Assembly (NCBI RefSeq): GCF_045348435.1
Contig: NZ_CP157484.1
Span: 1,178,001 to 1,242,000 of the forward strand
Reading direction: 5' to 3'
Length of the DNA stretch: 64,000 nt
Origin: Alsobacter sp045348435
GTDB taxonomy: Bacteria > Pseudomonadota > Alphaproteobacteria > Rhizobiales > Beijerinckiaceae
Within the stretch, counting starts at the first letter, position 1; every line of letters starts with the position of its first letter. This document shows positions 56,640 through 64,000 of this stretch, piece by piece. A model generated the notes under the pieces. The model was not told the origin of the DNA, did not search any database, and was given only the letters and a program-made list of their open reading frames with translations. The translations under genes and the position numbers were made by a program.

Positions 56640-57325
56640 GCTTCACTCCCTTGTTTTCTTAGGTTTTCATTCTGTCTGGCAGCCGCGAGCACAGCGATCA
56701 GGCTCGTGGCCGCATCCGCGATGTGGGCCGCCAACGCCCGGCAGGCGTCGTCCACGGCGCGGTCTCGGCAGAGCCGCAGAAGAGCCCTGTGCTCGGCCTG
56801 CATCTGGTCCCGGTGACCCATGACCCGGGCCGGCACAGGCAGGTGCCGGTAGGCGTTGAGGTACATCTTGCGGGCGAGGGCCACCGCCTGCGGCCGTTGC
56901 GCAGGGCGATAGAGCGTGACGTGGAAAGCCCAGTTCAGGTCCGACCATTGCTCCGGCGCAGCGCCGTCGAGCTCGGCCAGAAGCGCGTCGGCTCGGGCGA
57001 AGTCCGGTTCGGCGAGCTCGGGGAGCGAAAGGCGCAGCAACCACGTCTCCAGCTGGGCGCGGATCTCATAGGCCTCCCGCAGCTCGTCAACGGAGAGCCG
57101 GGTGACGACAGCTCCTTTGTGCGACACCAGGCGGACCAGTCCTTCGGCCTCAAGCTGGTTGAGGGCCTCCCGCACCGGCACCCGGCTCACGCCCAACTCC
57201 TCGGCGAGCCTCTCCTGGCGCAGCGGCTCGCCTCCTGAGATGGCGCCCGACAGGATGCGTTCGCGCAGGGCGTCGAGCACCTGCGCCGCCGCCGTACTCC
57301 GCTCCAGCTTTTTGAACGTAGCCAT
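56636..57325 (-). CDS. GntR-family (FadR/FCD) transcriptional regulator
   Basis: 229 aa. The N-terminal winged helix has RQERLAEELGVSRVPVREAL and LNQLEAEGLVRLVSHKGAVV (about 35-75). The C-terminal FCD ligand domain includes EIRAQLETWLLRLS and later His residues that usually bind metal and carboxylate ligands. It probably controls the amino-acid-binding protein gene coupled to it and the divergent asparaginase through the palindrome at 57348-57357. Ligand unknown; an amino acid or its deamination product is likely. Confidence 0.9.
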   Translation of the reverse strand: MATFKKLERSTAAAQVLDALRERILSGAISGGEPLRQERLAEELGVSRVPVREALNQLEAEGLVRLVSHKGAVVTRLSVDELREAYEIRAQLETWLLRLSLPELAEPDFARADALLAELDGAAPEQWSDLNWAFHVTLYRPAQRPQAVALARKMYLNAYRHLPVPARVMGHRDQMQAEHRALLRLCRDRAVDDACRALAAHIADAATSLIAVLAAARQNENLRKQGSEA

Positions 57326-57347
57326 GGATGCTCATTGGCGTGTCGGT

Positions 57348-57357
57348 TTGGATCCAA
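57348..57357. promoter_or_regulatory. Candidate GntR operator palindrome
   Basis: TTGGATCCAA is a perfect 10-bp palindrome in the 67-bp gap between the divergent regulator and asparaginase genes. FCD-type GntR proteins bind short palindromes of this kind, usually in their own promoter. Confidence 0.5.
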
Positions 57358-57392
57358 TATACGCTTTGTGTGGGGTTCGGAAGAGGCTTGCG

Positions 57393-58316
57393 ATGATCCT
57401 GATCACCAACAACGAAGGCACCCAAGGCGCGCCGGTCACGGCGGAGCTGCTCTCCCAGGGCGCGTCGGCGCTCGACGCCATCGAAGCCGGTGTTCGCGCG
57501 GTCGAGAGCGACCCGAATGTGCGCACCGTCGGAAAAGGAGGGTGGCCGAACCTCATTGGAGAAATCGAGCTGGACGCCGCGATCATGGACGGCGACACCC
57601 TGCGGACCGGATCGGTGGGCGCGCTGAAGGGATTCGCGCACCCCATCAGCGTCGCCCGCGCGGTGCTGGAGCGGCTTCCTCACGAGATGCTGGTGGGAGA
57701 GGGCGCGGCCCGCTTCGCGGCGGAGATTGAGGCCGAGCGCGACGACAACCTGTTTCCCGACACGATGGCGCCTTGGGAGACATGGTTCGCCAGTCAGTTG
57801 TCCCCCGCCGAGCGAGCCGCCTTTCCGGCGATCTCGCTCGCCGACCACTGCCGGGCCGCGATCGACCCCGAAAAGCCGATGGGCACCACTGTCTTCCTCG
57901 CTCTAGACGCGCGCGGATCGCTGGCCGGGGGCGTGTCCACGGCCGGTTGGGCGTTCAAATATCCGGGTCGGCTGGGCGACAGCCCCATCATTGGGGCCGG
58001 CATGTATGCCGATTCTGAGTACGGCGCGGCGGCGTGCACCGGCGCCGGCGAGATGGCGATCCGCACATCCGCGGCCCGCTCCGCCGTCCTCTACATGAAA
58101 ATGGGGATGGGCGTCCGCGAGGCTTTGGACGAGGTCGTGCGCGATCTCTCAAGACTGAAGGGCGGCTTGATCGACCGAATCACGCTGCATGCAGTTGCCC
58201 CCAATGGCGAGCACTCGGTCGTGGCGGTGAACGCGCCGAAGCCTTGGTCCTACTGGCTATGGGACGGGGCGGGCTCGCCTCGGACCGTGCAAGCCCACCT
58301 GGCCACGAGCCGCTGA
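57393..58316 (+). CDS. Ntn-hydrolase asparaginase/isoaspartyl peptidase (glycosylasparaginase-like)
   Basis: 307 aa, start at MILITNNEGTQ with AGAGG 7 nt upstream. The family self-cleaves before a catalytic Thr. Here the likely site is KPMGTTVFLALD, where one of the two Thr would be the new N-terminus. AGWAFKYPGRLGDSPIIGAG and GAAACTGAGEMAIR form the substrate pocket, matching the glycosylasparaginase pattern. It hydrolyses Asn or beta-aspartyl amide bonds in the cytoplasm (no signal peptide). Divergent from the GntR regulator and the amino-acid-binding protein. The exact substrate within the family is uncertain. Confidence 0.85.
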   Translation: MILITNNEGTQGAPVTAELLSQGASALDAIEAGVRAVESDPNVRTVGKGGWPNLIGEIELDAAIMDGDTLRTGSVGALKGFAHPISVARAVLERLPHEMLVGEGAARFAAEIEAERDDNLFPDTMAPWETWFASQLSPAERAAFPAISLADHCRAAIDPEKPMGTTVFLALDARGSLAGGVSTAGWAFKYPGRLGDSPIIGAGMYADSEYGAAACTGAGEMAIRTSAARSAVLYMKMGMGVREALDEVVRDLSRLKGGLIDRITLHAVAPNGEHSVVAVNAPKPWSYWLWDGAGSPRTVQAHLATSR

Positions 58317-59680
58317 TCCTATTCCGACTGACGCGGCGAAAAGCAGCAAGTGCTCCTTAGATGACGCTAAAGAGGTCTGCACGCCATGCCGCATTCCCCG
58401 CCGCGCCCGCTGACCATTGGCGGGCAGCCTCAGCACAGCGCGCGGCGGCGCCTGGGGTGAGGCGGCTGAGCGGGGGAGCGAGCCGGAGGCTGCGGGGCCG
58501 AAGAATGAGGAGAACTCCTGACTCGCGCAGCGGGGCGTTCCATCATTCATTGCTTCATCCGCCGGTGCAGGGGGTCCGCATTGCAAAGCCTTTGGATGAT
58601 TTGGCTCGATCGGCCCGCCGTCGTCGTGTCCGGCGAGCCCTTTGTCATGGCGGGCAAACAACTGCCCTGGACCCGCTTCAATTTGGCTGAAATCGAAAGC
58701 GCGGAATTCCTGTCCGAGGCAGAGTTCCTGCAGCGTTTCTCCCAGTGGGGGCTGCCGGAGACGCCCAAGCCGGCTCGATCCAACGTTCGGCTCAGGTCGC
58801 CAGCAGATCCGGCTTTGAGTCACGCTCCGGCGCGCACGACGGCTCTTTCGCCCGCAACAAGCACCGAGCGTGAGCCCGGCCCACACCGCCAAGGCGTTGT
58901 CTGAAAGCGGTTTGCTTGCCAATTGGATGTAGCAGTGCTGCTCAGTCGCCTGCGCCCCATGCGCGCCCCAGCGCCGCCGCGATCCGAGGAGCCAGCGCGT
59001 GGCAGGCCTCGACCGACTGCGCCATTGAGCTGAACCGCAAGGCCGCCGCATCCTCCGTCCGGCCGAGGTCGACAGACACGCCGAGCCGCCCACAGGACAG
59101 CCGCCGTCGCGCCGGTCAGCAAGCCGGTGAGGCTTCTTTTTCACGGCGTGGCGCGACCGCAGGGCAGGGGAGCGGGCGAGCGAAAGGCCCCCCAATGGCG
59201 CGCCTCGATCCTTTTGGCCTTGGCCACGGCGCAGAAGTCGCGGCTGGTTTACTGCCGGTGGTGGCGGCGGCAAGGCGGGCGCACGACGTGCAGATTGTCG
59301 GGCTCGTCGCCGCCGCCCAGCAGGCGGGGCACGTCTGACGGCTTAGGGCGCTGCACGCCACGGCCTCGGCGGCGCCCAGCGCATTGGGCTTAAGCGTGTG
59401 CGAAGTCGTTGCCACATTGCCCAGGTCGACCATCACCACGGTTCAAAGCCGTCTCGCCAAGCCCGGCGCGCCGCACTCCAGGTCGGCCGCCAGCGCCTAA
59501 AAAAGTTTGCGACAGTCCACGCCATTCGCGCCCATAACGCTGTTCGCATTGACGATGACTTATCCTAATCAAGGCTGGGCCGACCCGAACTGAGGACCGA
59601 TGATTCCGATACGCAACTATTGCCATATAAATTTATGCAATGTATCGTGATTGTGCTTGCGTTTGCTGGAGACGACATCG
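58317..59680. other. Gene-poor 1.36-kb stretch with possible gene remnants
   Basis: No intact gene is called. A plus-strand frame at 58581-58904 reads like protein for about 65 residues (MIWLDRPAVVVSGEPFVMAG, then FNLAEIESAEFLSEAEFLQR), then becomes low-complexity; its family is not recognised. A diverged repeat fragment lies at 58942-59105. The last 100 bp (59580-59680) are AT-rich and probably hold a promoter for the 65-aa gene. Confidence 0.4.
58942..59105 (-). repeat. Diverged repeat fragment, copy A (related to 62030-62245)
   Basis: The minus strand encodes CGRLGVSVDLGRTEDAAALR and then SVEACHALAPRIAAALGRAW with a stop. Copy B near 62 kb encodes CGRLGVSVDFGSSEAAATWR followed by SACRFLTRRVTAALGRV. 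Both are fragments with no start. They look like decayed copies of one C-terminal domain that I cannot name. Confidence 0.55.
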
Positions 59681-59878
59681 ATGTCGGAAGACGATCGAGA
59701 ACGGATTAGCAAATTGTTGGAGGAAGTGGCTGAATTGTGGAGCAAAGAAGAGGCCGATCGGGCCCACTTTGTTCATCAGAGCCACCCGGCAATACATATT
59801 GTGTTAGCGAAAGTTGAGCAACAGGATACACAGCCTTTGGACATGTTTCCGCCGCTGCCACCCCGCACAGTGAACTGA
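59681..59878 (+). CDS. Small acidic hypothetical protein (65 aa)
   Basis: The ATG has GGAGA about 10 nt upstream and follows an AT-rich leader (TATAAATTTATGCAATG near 59625-59642). The product is acidic and helical at the start (MSEDDRERISKLLEEVAELW), with a Pro-rich end (DMFPPLPPRTVN). Its base composition is clearly lower in GC than its neighbours, which may indicate recent transfer. No family recognised. Moderate confidence that it is translated. Confidence 0.5.
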   Translation: MSEDDRERISKLLEEVAELWSKEEADRAHFVHQSHPAIHIVLAKVEQQDTQPLDMFPPLPPRTVN

Positions 59879-60703
59879 GGAACGCGCACGCACCGCGCGG
59901 CCAAAGGGGTTTGCGGGTCGGCTGCTTAAGCCTAAACCCAACATCTTAACTTGGTTTGCTGAGAATGAGGGCGTTAGGGGCCGGGCGCCACCCAGCGATA
60001 AAGGCGCGCGCGGGCGCAGGCTGCGTGGCCTGGCAGCGAGGCGTCCTTCGGCCAGGCGGGCCGCTTGATGTCCGGCTTCAGGGTGAGACGTAGGCGCACG
60101 GCGCTGTTGCGCGCCGAAACAGCGTCGCTGGACCCGTGCTCGCGGTCGAACCTTGTCGCGACAAATGCTCTCATTGGGTCCGCCAGCCCGACAGAGCGGG
60201 TCCCGTTGCCCAGAGCCGCCCTGGAGGCGCATGGACCACAGCCCGCCGCCGCGGCGCGCCAAGGACGCCGCCTTGCGCACGCGGTAGAACCGGAGCGCTC
60301 TTGGCCGAAGACAAAGGCCGGGCCATCCTGCCGCCAGTTGTTGGGCGGCGTCGGACTGGAACGGCGCGAAAGGCCCCGACGCGCGACGAAGGGGTCGGCT
60401 CGGCCAGACCGGAGCGGGCGGCCCCTGACCTCCGCAGAGGTGGCGTGGGTCAGAGAAACTGGACCATCTGTCTGATAGATAGTTCAGTCGATAAACACCG
60501 CCAACTCACGGCCACAATCACCGCCGAACCGAGCATCAGCTGCGCCGGGCGACAGGGCGGACCACCTTGGGGCCAGCGTCTCCCGCGCCGCGGAACTTGT
60601 CGTCCACGGGATCGGTCCTGCAGGGCCTTACGGCGTTGAAGCGCCATAAAGGCCTGCAATGGCCATGATCCGGTCGCGCGGTGAATGAGCCAGGCAAGAT
60701 CAT
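59879..60703. other. Gene-poor stretch
   Basis: About 825 bp with only GC-artefact open frames. Nothing recognised, apart from a short AT-richer patch near 60455-60510 that could hold a promoter. Confidence 0.4.
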
Positions 60704-61807
60704 TCACTGATCCCTGACAGCCGGGACTTGAGTGGCGAGATCCTGAAGCCGCGCTGCAGCATCGGCCATCAGCCATGCCGTGAGGGCGGCCGCCGACATC
60801 TCTCGCCCGAGCCCCGCCGCCTGACCCGACCATAAGGGCGAGAAATCTCCAGAGCCGCTGGCCTCAGCCTTGGCCCGCAGTGGCGCCATCGCCGACGCAG
60901 CAAGCGGAAAGGCGGGAGCGAGGTCGGACACGGGTCCGACCTCCCGCACCACGCGGTTCGCCAACCCCCTCGCGGGACGGCCCGTGAACACATTGGTCAG
61001 AACGGTCCCGTTGTCCCGGGCGGCCCTGAGCGCGGCGCGATGCATGCAGCTGACCTTCGCCTCGGGGCAGAACAGGAAGGCCGTGCCGACCTGAACGGCC
61101 GCCGCGCCGAGCGCCAAGGCGGCGACGACGCCGCGTCCGTCCCCGATCCCGCCTGCGGCGATGACCGGCACGGTCACCGCATCGACGATTTGCGGAACCA
61201 GCGCCAGGGTCCCGGCCTGGGACGTGATGTCGTCGGAGAGGAAGAGCCCCCGGTGCCCGCCAGCCTCGTAGCCTTGCGCGACGATGGCGTCGCACCCATG
61301 CTCTTGCAGCCATCGCGCTTCATCGACCGTCGTGGCTGACGAGATCACCGTCGCCTTTGTGGCGCGGACTCGCTCCAGAAGATGGCTGACGGGGAGGCCG
61401 AAGTGAAAACTGACGACCTGCGGCTTGAACTCCTCCACGACCTCACAGGCCGCTTCGTCAAAAGGCGCTCGGTTCACCGCCGCGACGGGCGTCTTGGGAT
61501 CGAGGCCCAGTTCGCGGTAATAGGCTGAGAGCCGCTGCTTCCATGCCGACTCGCGGGACGGATCCGGTGCGGGCTGACGATGGCAGAAGAAATTCAGGTT
61601 GAGGGGTCGTGAGGTCCGCTGCCGGATGACGCCAAGCTCCGCGCGCATCTGGTCTGGCGTTAGCATCGCGCAGGGAAGCGAGCCCAGCCCGCCGGCCTCA
61701 GAGACGGCGATCACCATCTCCGATGTGACCGATCCGGCCATGGGGGCCTGAATGATCGGCAGATCGATGTCCACGATGTCCAGAAACCGACGATTGGGCC
61801 ACATCAT
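60704..61807 (-). CDS. Nitronate monooxygenase (2-nitropropane dioxygenase family)
   Basis: FMN-dependent TIM-barrel enzyme of 367 aa. LPIIQAPMAG near the N-terminus, VSEAGGLGSLPCAMLTPDQM, VIAAGGIGDGRGVVAALALG and AAAVQVGTAFLFCPEAK are the hallmarks. It detoxifies alkyl nitronates (for example propionate-3-nitronate) to aldehydes and nitrite. Starts at tandem ATGs (61807 and 61804) with GAGG just upstream; the longer ATG at 61843 is less likely. A free-standing gene with no clear operon partners. Confidence 0.9.
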   Translation of the reverse strand: MMWPNRRFLDIVDIDLPIIQAPMAGSVTSEMVIAVSEAGGLGSLPCAMLTPDQMRAELGVIRQRTSRPLNLNFFCHRQPAPDPSRESAWKQRLSAYYRELGLDPKTPVAAVNRAPFDEAACEVVEEFKPQVVSFHFGLPVSHLLERVRATKATVISSATTVDEARWLQEHGCDAIVAQGYEAGGHRGLFLSDDITSQAGTLALVPQIVDAVTVPVIAAGGIGDGRGVVAALALGAAAVQVGTAFLFCPEAKVSCMHRAALRAARDNGTVLTNVFTGRPARGLANRVVREVGPVSDLAPAFPLAASAMAPLRAKAEASGSGDFSPLWSGQAAGLGREMSAAALTAWLMADAAARLQDLATQVPAVRDQ

Positions 61808-61843
61808 GCACCTCACCTGGGCCAATAAACCGATTGTCAGCAT

Positions 61844-62471
61844 AGAAGGCGATCGGCTGTGGCGAACAGGTCCAATCCACGGCGCTGGCGGCGCTGCGCC
61901 GCCAGCGCCGTGAGAGGGTCAAGGTCACGCTTGCGGCCGGGACGGAGCCGCACTCGCAGATCACGAAGTTTCGCCGCCGCGAACGCCTCATCGGGCCCGA
62001 CGCGCCCGCGCTTCATGTCGCGCAATCCGCCCACACGCGTGCGCGCTTATGGCTCCTCGGGTGAGGGGCGACGCGGCGGCCGCCCATGACGCTTGCGTCT
62101 CCAGTACGCGCCCCAGCGCCGCCGTGACCCGCCGCGTCAAGAAGCGGCAGGCCGAGGTCGACGGACGCGCCGACGCGAGGCGCCAAGTGGCCGCAGCCTC
62201 CGAGGAGCCGAAATCGACGGAGACGCCGAGCCGGCCGCAGGACCGCCACCAGGGGCGCGCCGCCGCCGCCGCCGGCGTCGCCACCGTCTCGCCGCAGCGG
62301 CTGACGATCGTCGCCGCCCCGTCGCCGACGTGGAAGGCCTCGTCGAGGCTGCGCCGCTTCGGCGCACGCGTCGCGGTTCGGAGGGCGCCGCTCCTGATAA
62401 GGAGATCTTGCCTAACCGGCGCGTCGGCGCCGGCTTTTGCCGGCGAGCGATCGCGCCTGCCACCCTCCCCA
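61844..62471. other. Gene-poor stretch containing repeat copy B
   Basis: No intact gene. It contains the second diverged repeat fragment (62030-62245). The rest is GC-rich and shows no motifs on either strand. Confidence 0.4.
62030..62245 (-). repeat. Diverged repeat fragment, copy B (related to 58942-59105)
   Basis: DNA blocks shared with copy A in the same orientation include GCGCCCCAGCGCCGCCG, GACACGCCGAGCCG-like and AGGTCGAC(A/G)GAC segments. The minus-strand translation keeps CGRLGVSVDFG, and the later part aligns with VTAALGRV. The fragment lies 3.1 kb from copy A. Confidence 0.55.
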
Positions 62472-63596
62472 TCACATGCCGGCAGCGTCGCTTCGGACGA
62501 TCGCCTCCTGCGGATCGATGGCGCCGAGAGCCTTCACGATTTCAAATCGGCCGCCCTTCGCCCTGGCGATGTACATGTTCATCCGCACATGGTGCTGGCC
62601 GGGCGCCATCTCCGCCGGCCCGCCCGGTCCATCGCCGATCTTCGCGTGGTCAAGCGCCGCAATGACCTTGTCTTGATCAAGGGCGCCAGCCTCCTTCACG
62701 GCCGCCGCCCACAGCATCATGCCCCGGTAGAGCCCCGAGCAGCCGCTGCCTCCTGTGAACTGCTCCTTGCCGGGGAAACGTTTGTTGTATTCGCCCAATA
62801 AGCTCTGCGAGAACGGATCGTCCACCGTCTGGTAAAAATCGAGGCAGCCATAGAGGCCCTCCACGTGCTCGGACGGCAAAAGGCCGAGCAGGTTCTCGTC
62901 GAAATAAGTGCAGATCAGCTGCCCGCCCCGCGTCCGGAATCCAGCATCCTGAAGCCGCTGGAGGAACGGCGCGACGCCCGGAGGGACGATGGTGTTGAAG
63001 ACCACTTCCGCGCCGCTCGACATGATCTTGTCGACGGCGTCGCCAAACTCGACAGCATCCATGGCGAAGTACTCCTCGCCCACGACCGTGCCGCCTTCCG
63101 CCATAACAAGCCGGCGGACCTTCTGATTCATCACGTGGGGCCAGATATAATCCGAGGACGGCAGGTAAAATGTCCTAGAGCCGGTCGTCCTCATCAGCCA
63201 GGGGATGAACGGATCCAGTTGCTGCGCTGGAACCGGGCCCGTGCAGAAGATGAGCGGATGGCTTTCCTGTCCCTCATACTGTTCCGGGTAGATGTAAAGC
63301 GTGCCGCCTTTTTCGACGGCGGCCCCTTTGATGGCCTGCCTCGTCGAGCTATAGATGCCGCCGAAAATCACGTCAACCTTGTCGCGTTCGACAAGCGTGG
63401 CGGCCGCGGCCGCCGCGACGAGGTCAGTTGTAGCGCCGTCCTCAAGGAAGAGCTCGATCGGTCGCCCCAGCAGGCCGCCGCTGGCGTTGAGGTCGTCAAC
63501 CACCATTGTCGCCACATTGGCGTTGGCGCCGCCCATGAATGCAAGAGCCCCGGTTTGCTCCGCGATCATTCCCACCTTAATCGACGCCTCTGCCAT
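62472..63596 (-). CDS. Type 1 periplasmic-binding-fold protein (AmiC/UrtA-like), no signal peptide
   Basis: 374 aa from the ATG giving MAEASIKVGMIAEQTGALAF, with GGAGGGG 6 nt upstream. It has two lobes with NASGGLLGRPIELFLEDGAT, DVIFGGIYSSTRQAIKGAAV and SSDYIWPHVMNQKVRRLVMA, the last close to amide/urea binding proteins. The later QHHVRMNMYIARAKGGRFEI region is also shared with AmiC and UrtA. There is no N-terminal signal, even from the next upstream ATG. It may be a cytoplasmic amide sensor like AmiC, or a transporter subunit with a non-standard start. No permease or amidase gene is in the window. Confidence 0.8.
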   Translation of the reverse strand: MAEASIKVGMIAEQTGALAFMGGANANVATMVVDDLNASGGLLGRPIELFLEDGATTDLVAAAAAATLVERDKVDVIFGGIYSSTRQAIKGAAVEKGGTLYIYPEQYEGQESHPLIFCTGPVPAQQLDPFIPWLMRTTGSRTFYLPSSDYIWPHVMNQKVRRLVMAEGGTVVGEEYFAMDAVEFGDAVDKIMSSGAEVVFNTIVPPGVAPFLQRLQDAGFRTRGGQLICTYFDENLLGLLPSEHVEGLYGCLDFYQTVDDPFSQSLLGEYNKRFPGKEQFTGGSGCSGLYRGMMLWAAAVKEAGALDQDKVIAALDHAKIGDGPGGPAEMAPGQHHVRMNMYIARAKGGRFEIVKALGAIDPQEAIVRSDAAGM

Positions 63597-64000
63597 CGCC
63601 ACCCCTCCCATCGGCTGGCGCCGCCGTCCCAGTGGTCTTTTCAGCGGCGCTATGGGTCTTGCTTGGGCCAATTCAGTCGCAGGAGCCATTTCGGTGCAAA
63701 GCGGAGAGCAAGGTCTCGGCCTGGTGCGAAGGACGGCGCCTCATGACGCCCTGAGATCTCGTCGCGTCGCCCTCACGGCGCGCCATGTCGGTGACCCAAT
63801 TGCTGGGCTCCGCAAAGGCGCAGCAAGTGGGCCGAAGGGGATCGAACGTAACGTCGGGTGGTCGAGCTGGCAGCCTGTTCAACCAGCAAGGACGATAACC
63901 TACTCCCGAAATGGGCGCGCGACAATTCTCAATCTGGTTGGGGACGAGCTTCCAGGGTTGCGGCGCAGGCGACTTGGCCGCTCTTGGCGCGGTGCCTCTG
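63597..64000. other. Terminal stretch, no gene recognised
   Basis: 400 bp with no supported coding frame. It may contain the promoter of the binding-protein gene and continue into a gene outside the window. Confidence 0.35.

Overview
The window is GC-rich and densely coding, and it looks like an alphaproteobacterial chromosome, most likely Hyphomicrobiales (Rhizobiales). Family-level assignment is not possible from sequence alone. The clues are ExoY/ExoF/ExoP/ExoQ-like exopolysaccharide genes, an AapJ-type amino-acid-binding protein, a PrtD-type type I secretion pair, a TAXI binding protein, and groES-groEL behind a CIRCE element.

Region 1 (1-24.4 kb) is a Wzx/Wzy-type surface polysaccharide locus. 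It holds an initiating phosphoglycosyl transferase, a Wza/ExoF-like export protein, a chain-length regulator whose ATPase domain has lost its Walker A lysine, an O-antigen polymerase/ligase-like membrane protein, a flippase, six glycosyltransferase-like proteins, two methyltransferases and sugar-nucleotide enzymes. Four of the latter match the steps from UDP-GlcNAcA to UDP-ManNAc3NAcA-like sugars (oxidoreductase, aminotransferase, acetyltransferase, 2-epimerase). A GH18 protein runs off the left edge, and a secreted RTX protein with a lysozyme-like head lies inside the locus.

Region 2 (24.4-35.8 kb) holds a decayed 1.5-kb stretch with a degenerate copy of a sequence that recurs at 48.8-49.4 kb, a TAXI binding protein, a coiled-coil/Sel1 protein, tRNA-Asn, two paralogous receiver-like regulators (one without a DNA-binding domain) and a MacA/MacB-type efflux operon. 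It ends with a fragment of an acyltransferase-3 gene.

Region 3 (35.8-39.4 kb) is the most unusual part. Four neighbouring genes encode proteins dominated by Asn-Gly repeats. Three are small proteins with export-type N-termini, one of them built of near-perfect 13-residue units. The fourth is a 525-residue repeat protein with the Asn-Gly block set between two groups of solenoid-type repeats and an RTX-like C-terminus.

Region 4 (40.3-46.5 kb) has a five-gene operon (Tat-exported phosphoesterase, cupredoxin, small membrane protein, ECF sigma factor, zinc-binding anti-sigma factor), a glutathione S-transferase and groES-groEL.

Region 5 (46.5-55.1 kb) shows heavy decay: a hybrid histidine kinase pseudogene with a frameshift, a core deletion and an inverted internal fragment, then an intact type I secretion ABC/adaptor pair followed by two broken secretion substrates that converge on a perfect 15-bp hairpin.

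Region 6 (55.1-64 kb) has an AapJ-like binding protein with a GntR regulator, divergent from an Ntn-hydrolase asparaginase. A nitronate monooxygenase and an AmiC/UrtA-like binding protein without a signal peptide follow, separated by gene-poor stretches with diverged repeat fragments. Starts were chosen from Shine-Dalgarno spacing and family N-termini. All family names come from motif recognition, not database searches.
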